Assembly: GCA_045106555.1 (NCBI GenBank)
Contig: JBGCET010000008.1
Coordinates: 62,001-126,000 of the forward strand
DNA length: 64,000 bases
Direction: 5' to 3'
DNA from: JANQOZ01 sp045106555
GTDB lineage: Bacteria > Pseudomonadota > Gammaproteobacteria > Xanthomonadales > SZUA-38
This document shows positions 59,487 to 64,000 of the stretch, piece by piece; position 1 is the first letter of the stretch; each line of letters opens with the position of its first letter. Made by a program: the position numbers and the translations under genes. Under the pieces are notes generated by a model. The model made no database searches. It saw only the letters and a program-made list of their open reading frames with translations, and was not told the origin of the DNA.

Positions 59487-62018
59487 CTAGAGGCGCTGCG
59501 GCGACATAGCTGAGGCCGTGTCGGACTCAGGGAGGAAGAAGAACTCGCTGCCTTCGTGGCCGGCAAACTTCATCGCGGTGTATTCCGGCGACTGTCTCAG
59601 CTGGGCCAGACGAGAACGGGTTTCTACTTCGCGCTCAACGGTTTCAAACAGGCGGTATCCTTCCATCACGTCAGCGTTGCCGGAAATGGCACGAATGAAT
59701 GCGCCGCCGAAGATTGAATTGCCCTCCCCGCCGTCATCCAAAACCGGCTGAAGGCCACCGGAAGTAAGCACCGTTCTTGCGCGCACGCGGGAGATAAACA
59801 GCAGGTCCTGGTCGTCCACTTCCAAGGGAATTGGACGGATGGCGGCGCCTGACAACGTCCCTGAGTAGCAGCTGTCAGCCACCACCAGCACGTGCTTGGC
59901 GTTCATCTCGGAAATAAAGTCGCTGACCTGATTGTTGCCAATCCAGGATGCGTCCGCCGTTGCCGACGAATCTACGCCCAACCAGTGTCCGTTACCATCC
60001 GGCGTGATGACGCCGTGACCTGCGTAGTAGATCAAAAGGTTGTCATTCTTATCCAGCTCTTCAGTGAGGCGGGCAAACTCCTGCACCATCTCTACCTGAG
60101 AAGCGTTTTGCAGCAGGGATACGTTAAAACCGTATCGGTTGCGCAGGACGTCGGCGACACCCTGGGCATCCGTAGACGCGGTTTTTAAGGTCTCATGATT
60201 GTCGTAATTATTGTTGCCAATAACCAACGCATGGAAGTCACCCAGATCCCGTCGCAGGCGTTTGCGAAACTGACGCGAGGTGGCCCGTTGGGCCAGAGCC
60301 TGAGGAAGGTCTTTTTGGATCACAAAGCTCTCTCGTGTCCGGGTGCCATCAGCGGTCACCGCCTCGATCGCCACGGGCGTTTCCATCCCAGCCAGAGACA
60401 CTGGCACCTTAAACAGGCCGTTGTCGTCAATCAGGTCCAAAGCACTGCGATCATTGACTCGGAATGCCAACAGCTCCGAACGGGGAGATACACGGCCAAT
60501 GAGGTCGTAATTTTCCACGTCGGCAAACAGGGTTACCGCCTTCACGCCACGCGCTATACCCACCTCAGGGGAAATCATGCTGATGACCTCTTCGCTGGCG
60601 GCGATTTGCTGCACCAGTAACTCATCAAGTATCGCGTCGCTTTGAGCTTGAGCGGCGGCGATTTCCTGTTCCCGGTCGGCAATTTCCAAACGAAGCTCTT
60701 GCAGTTCTTCCGAGGCCCCCTGGCCTGCAGCCAGACGTAACTGACTCTCCATGAGTTCGTTCTGGGCACTGCTCAGTGACCCTCGAATAATGTCAATTTC
60801 TTCTGCCTGACCGGAGACTTGGGCTCGAAGATCGTTTTCGCGACTACGGGACTGTGTCAGTTGTTCTTCGGCAGCAGCCAATGCCTCAGCCAATTCCTCC
60901 TGGCGCGCGGCAATTAAGTCTCGCTCAGTATCCAGCGCAGCTTCTTTATCAGCAATCGTTGCGGCAAGTTCATCGGCATTGCCATTACCGCCGGTTTGCG
61001 CGGTTCGCAGTTGCTCACGCAAGCGCTCAATTTCCGCCTGAGACTGATCAACCGCGGCTTCACGTTGATCCAGTTCGCCGCGCACCTTGGATAGCTCCAG
61101 CTCAGCGATTTCGCTCTTTTCCTGAACTTCACCCAGTTCGGCCAGAAGAACACTTCGGGCGGCCTGAGTTTTCTGCAAATCACTGCGTAATTGTTGGTTT
61201 TCAGTCTCTAGCTTTTTCAGCGCTTCGCGTTCGTCAGCGCTTAGGCCTGCGGCTTGTGTACGCTGGGTGGTGAGCTCATCCAAAGTTCTGGCTAACTCAT
61301 CGCGGGCTCGCCGTAAGTCGCGCTTGCGACGATTTAGTGCTTTTTCCGCGCCACTGAGCTGATCGGTAAGGTCCAGCACCTGGGCCCGCAGTTGCTCTGC
61401 TTCCTGGGCCAACGCTCGGCGCCGCGCCATTTGCTCATCGGTGGTGTATTCCAGAACTCCGTCAGTAATACCGGAAGCCTCTCGGTAGAGATTCATCGCC
61501 TGGGTCATGTCTTTGTTGACGCCGCGACCACTTTCGTACATGGCACCCAAGTTAATCTGGGCCCGGGGATGACCCTGCTCAGCAGCCAGGGCATACCATT
61601 TCGCCGCCTGGACATAGTCCGGCGCTACCCCCATGCCTTCCTCATACATTTCGCCCACGTACGTTTGCGCCTGAGCGTCTCCGCCCTCTGCTGCGGGTAG
61701 CCAGACTGCCAGTGCCGTCTTAAGGTTAGCTCTGTCGTAGGCTACATATTCACCGCCGCGAATGGCGCAGTCTTTGGCCGAGGTTCGAATCGGTTGTCGA
61801 GCCGCAAGGTAGGTGAAGTTCCGACCCATTTGCCGAACCTGTGGCGGCAACAGGCAATCTACGATAAACAGATCGTTGGCTTTGATTGCCCCCTGGTAGT
61901 CGTCAGGGTTGACCTTCTGTGCACCGGCCACGCCGGTAACGCTGGCCACCACCAGTGACAACAGCCAACGGTGCATAGCGCCTGAGTGTCCATTTCTCAT
62001 TGTGCCTTTTATTTCCAT
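59487..62018 (-). CDS. Sel1 / coiled-coil / caspase-like (C14) protease, exported
   Basis: An 843-residue protein. A signal peptide (RWLLSLVVASVTGVAGAQ) is followed by a family-specific region, Sel1 repeats at about 112-180 (AQTYVGEMYEEGMGVAPDYV; AQINLGAMYESGRGVNKDMT), a long coiled coil at about 195-480 and a peptidase C14 caspase-like domain at about 590-825. Catalytic His is in LIYYAGHGVI and catalytic Cys in VVADSCYSGTL, both intact. A GGGAGAG site supports the ATG at 62018; MRNG seven residues on is possible. It follows the autotransporter-like gene by 76 bases on the same strand. Substrate and role are unknown; an envelope protease or regulator is plausible. Confidence 0.88.
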   Translation of the reverse strand: MEIKGTMRNGHSGAMHRWLLSLVVASVTGVAGAQKVNPDDYQGAIKANDLFIVDCLLPPQVRQMGRNFTYLAARQPIRTSAKDCAIRGGEYVAYDRANLKTALAVWLPAAEGGDAQAQTYVGEMYEEGMGVAPDYVQAAKWYALAAEQGHPRAQINLGAMYESGRGVNKDMTQAMNLYREASGITDGVLEYTTDEQMARRRALAQEAEQLRAQVLDLTDQLSGAEKALNRRKRDLRRARDELARTLDELTTQRTQAAGLSADEREALKKLETENQQLRSDLQKTQAARSVLLAELGEVQEKSEIAELELSKVRGELDQREAAVDQSQAEIERLREQLRTAQTGGNGNADELAATIADKEAALDTERDLIAARQEELAEALAAAEEQLTQSRSRENDLRAQVSGQAEEIDIIRGSLSSAQNELMESQLRLAAGQGASEELQELRLEIADREQEIAAAQAQSDAILDELLVQQIAASEEVISMISPEVGIARGVKAVTLFADVENYDLIGRVSPRSELLAFRVNDRSALDLIDDNGLFKVPVSLAGMETPVAIEAVTADGTRTRESFVIQKDLPQALAQRATSRQFRKRLRRDLGDFHALVIGNNNYDNHETLKTASTDAQGVADVLRNRYGFNVSLLQNASQVEMVQEFARLTEELDKNDNLLIYYAGHGVITPDGNGHWLGVDSSATADASWIGNNQVSDFISEMNAKHVLVVADSCYSGTLSGAAIRPIPLEVDDQDLLFISRVRARTVLTSGGLQPVLDDGGEGNSIFGGAFIRAISGNADVMEGYRLFETVEREVETRSRLAQLRQSPEYTAMKFAGHEGSEFFFLPESDTASAMSPQRL

Positions 62019-62094
62019 ATCAACTCTCCCGGCAGACCTTAATGGGGTTGCCTGTATCGTTCATTTCGACCAATCCGTGTCGAAACCTTACCGG

Positions 62095-64000
62095 TTAAAA
62101 CTCAAATCTGACGCCTGCATTCACGGTCCAGCGAGAAAACCCGCTGAGCCCGAGAATATTGCGATACGTTAAAAACGCCTGTTTGCCGTTCGCGCCGACA
62201 AAGACCAGACCTAATCCGGCGCTGGCATAGTTTCTGTCAGGGCTGTCGGCCTCCACCAGGAAACTGGCTCCGGCTGGCCCGCCCAAGATTTGCGTGCTCA
62301 AATTGTTATCGTCGTTTTGACTTTCATGCAGATAAGACACGTCAAACGTCGGTGTAAGGATACCCTTGGACAAGCTGATAATTTTCGACACGCTCAAATT
62401 TGCGCTGAAAATCATCGATTCAACATCCTGTTCGGCGTAATTAAGACTCAGTGAAGTGCCGCTTTCATCGAAGGCATCAATCTCAGCGTCCATAATGCTG
62501 ATACTGCCACTGGGGGTGAAATTCCAGCTTCCTGAGTTGTAGTTGTAACCCACGGACAATGACCCTGAAAGCATGTCGGCTTCGGTTGAGCCGGTGGCCA
62601 TTTCGTCAATCACCAGGTCACCAATACTGAAGGCGATTGGCCGACGTTGATCAAAATCCATGCTGCCAAAACTCAATAAGCCATCGATGAACAGCCGGTT
62701 GGTTGGGTAATAGTTACCAAACAGATGCAGCATAACGCCATTGGACTCCAGCGAGCCGCCGCCCTGAATGTCAGAGTCAAAATCGGTGTAGCCCAATGCC
62801 GCACCGCCGATGAGACGTGAGCTGAACCGGTAGTCCACCCCCATGGTGATGCCGCGCGTATCAAAATCGAAGGCTACCTCCCGGGTACTGGGATCCTTGT
62901 CACCGCCGCTGATGGTGCCATTGATAAAGAAGGCCCAGGGCTTAATCAAGCCAGCAGAATCAATCACCGGATCTTCTGATTCACCGGCCTGCATGTAGCT
63001 GAAAGGCAGTACTTCGTTGCCATAGCGGAACGCCAGACCGTCAATGTTCACTGTACCGCCGTTTGCCGTACCCTGGCCTTGGCGGTTTTGATTGAACCGA
63101 TTGGTCATGTTAGTGAATTGGGTTGAACCCGCTTCAATCAGTGAGGTGTGTTGAGTAGTGGCAGGCGCACCAACAATCTGGCGGATGGCATCGGCAACTT
63201 CGCCCGTTCTGCCATCATCCAGCGCGTCGGCAATAGCGCGGCACAAATCCAATACGCCGGCAGGCGGATTGGCACAAAGCTCAGCAGTAGGCGTCAGGTT
63301 GTTGGCAACCAACGGATCATCGATGTTACCCAGGGATGTCCGCAGCTGATCTTCCAGTTCATCAGCGGTTGGCGTCAAACGAACCGTTGTCTGTTCAACG
63401 TCGGTGTTGTCGGTTCCGTTTTCGTCGATGGCCAACCCTTCAAACTGAATTTCCACCGGAAACGAAAGGTCGCCGGCTTCCGACGGGGCGGTCACTGACA
63501 GGGTGATCAGGCGATCCTGGTCAGGGGCCAGACTGGCCTCTGAGCGACAGACCAGCCGTTGCCCTTCCACTTCACAGGACACTTCGTCAGAAGCAGAAAC
63601 AGGCCCAACGACCAGTCCAGCGGGAATATCGCCGGTAATAACAAAATCGATGGCTGTACCCGGACCCGCGTTGCCGTAAGTGATCAGGTAGTCAAAAGGC
63701 TCTTCGGCCAACACGGGGTCCACCGTGTCATCGATAGAGATGGTTAAATCTGCCGGCATGACATCTCCAGACACGGCGGTGTCCACCTGAGATTGGTTGT
63801 TCTCCAGGTTCGGATCTCCGCTGGCGGTCACCACACTCACCCGGTTGGTAATCAGGCCGGTCGACACGGTAACCCGTCCAGTTAAGATCAAACCGGCACT
63901 AGCGCCGCCCTCCAGGTCTGACATCAAACTGCAGACAACCGATTGATTGGTAACCTGACAATCCCAGTTCGGCGTCGTGACATTGGCCAGCGCAAACCCG
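62095..64000 (-). CDS. DUF11-repeat surface protein with C-terminal autotransporter barrel, 5' part off the window
   Basis: The frame is open to the right edge; 634 residues are visible. Upstream parts contain Ig-like DUF11 units (ANVTTPNWDCQVTNQSVVCS; ADLTISIDDTVDPVLAEEPF; VSCEVEGQRLVCRSEASLA). Then a linker rich in Asn and Gln, and about the last 270 residues form an autotransporter-type barrel (GVDYRFSSRLIGGAALGYTD, LHLFGNYYPTNRLFIDGLLS) ending NAGVRFEF with terminal Phe. It is probably a large surface protein displayed through its own barrel. It precedes the caspase-like gene on the same strand. The N-terminus and start are not in the window. Confidence 0.85.
   Translation of the reverse strand, partial: GFALANVTTPNWDCQVTNQSVVCSLMSDLEGGASAGLILTGRVTVSTGLITNRVSVVTASGDPNLENNQSQVDTAVSGDVMPADLTISIDDTVDPVLAEEPFDYLITYGNAGPGTAIDFVITGDIPAGLVVGPVSASDEVSCEVEGQRLVCRSEASLAPDQDRLITLSVTAPSEAGDLSFPVEIQFEGLAIDENGTDNTDVEQTTVRLTPTADELEDQLRTSLGNIDDPLVANNLTPTAELCANPPAGVLDLCRAIADALDDGRTGEVADAIRQIVGAPATTQHTSLIEAGSTQFTNMTNRFNQNRQGQGTANGGTVNIDGLAFRYGNEVLPFSYMQAGESEDPVIDSAGLIKPWAFFINGTISGGDKDPSTREVAFDFDTRGITMGVDYRFSSRLIGGAALGYTDFDSDIQGGGSLESNGVMLHLFGNYYPTNRLFIDGLLSFGSMDFDQRRPIAFSIGDLVIDEMATGSTEADMLSGSLSVGYNYNSGSWNFTPSGSISIMDAEIDAFDESGTSLSLNYAEQDVESMIFSANLSVSKIISLSKGILTPTFDVSYLHESQNDDNNLSTQILGGPAGASFLVEADSPDRNYASAGLGLVFVGANGKQAFLTYRNILGLSGFSRWTVNAGVRFEF

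Noticed and set aside
57909..62018. Kinase plus caspase-like protease as an anti-phage defence system
   Set aside because: No reverse transcriptase, nuclease, STAND ATPase, CARD or other usual partner is present, and the protease has a signal peptide. Kept only as a signalling hypothesis.
1..64000. tRNA, rRNA, riboswitch, IS element or prophage genes
   Set aside because: Read through on both strands; no cloverleaf, rRNA stretch, transposase, integrase or phage structural gene was recognised. Small RNAs could be missed by eye.

Overview
The window comes from a Gram-negative gammaproteobacterium, most likely a marine member of the broad Pseudomonadales/Oceanospirillales group. The evidence is gene order and protein resemblance, not a phylogeny. 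The order ndk-rlmN-pilW-rodZ-hisS-yfgM-bamB-der and the order pheA-aroA-cmk-rpsA-ihfB-lapA-lapB are gammaproteobacterial signatures. There is also a Marinobacter-type fatty acyl-CoA reductase, a PHA granule gene group, a TRAP transporter with a T component, and LolD with a single permease. No rRNA, tRNA, CRISPR array, insertion sequence or prophage was recognised.

Layout. 1-5996: envelope and maturation genes (comEC 5' part, lolD, Lol permease, ygfX, sdhE and a small SDHAF4/DUF1674 gene on the minus strand; ygfZ divergent; then a methyltransferase and yedK). 6045-11486: a PilZ-type protein, gdhA and an S9 peptidase. 11716-24577: a tight six-gene plus-strand operon that looks like an electron-transfer chain running from the cytoplasm to the cell exterior; this is the most unusual part of the window. 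24779-29670: a small lipoprotein, a TRAP transporter with T component, and a small secreted protein behind a CRP-like site. 29674-37672: housekeeping cluster der to ndk. 37938-50464: TetR regulator, galU, two O-antigen/exopolysaccharide initiation genes, lapB, lapA, ihfB, rpsA, cmk, aroA, pheA and an FHA protein. 50610-57841: AsmA protein, PHA granule genes, fatty acyl reductase, acyl-CoA-binding protein and a TetR regulator (storage-lipid theme). 57909-64000: Ser/Thr kinase, two giant hairpins with complementary loops, a caspase-like protease and a partial DUF11/autotransporter.

The operon at 11716-24577 encodes, in order: (1) a soluble flavoprotein fused to two cyclic-nucleotide-binding domains and a four-cluster ferredoxin module; (2) a membrane protein with two transmembrane His pairs spaced 14 residues apart, as in di-heme b proteins; (3) an FHA domain joined through one membrane segment to a periplasmic ten-heme cytochrome c; (4) a lipoprotein with two GlcG/HbpS-like domains; (5) an outer-membrane beta-barrel; (6) a 1336-residue exported protein with ten CxxCH sites, a His/Asp-rich segment and an LVIVD beta-propeller. 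The simplest reading is an NAD(P)H-linked, cyclic-nucleotide-responsive trans-envelope electron conduit with 20 c-type hemes. It is functionally analogous to Mtr-type systems but built from different parts. The direction of electron flow and the substrate cannot be read from sequence.
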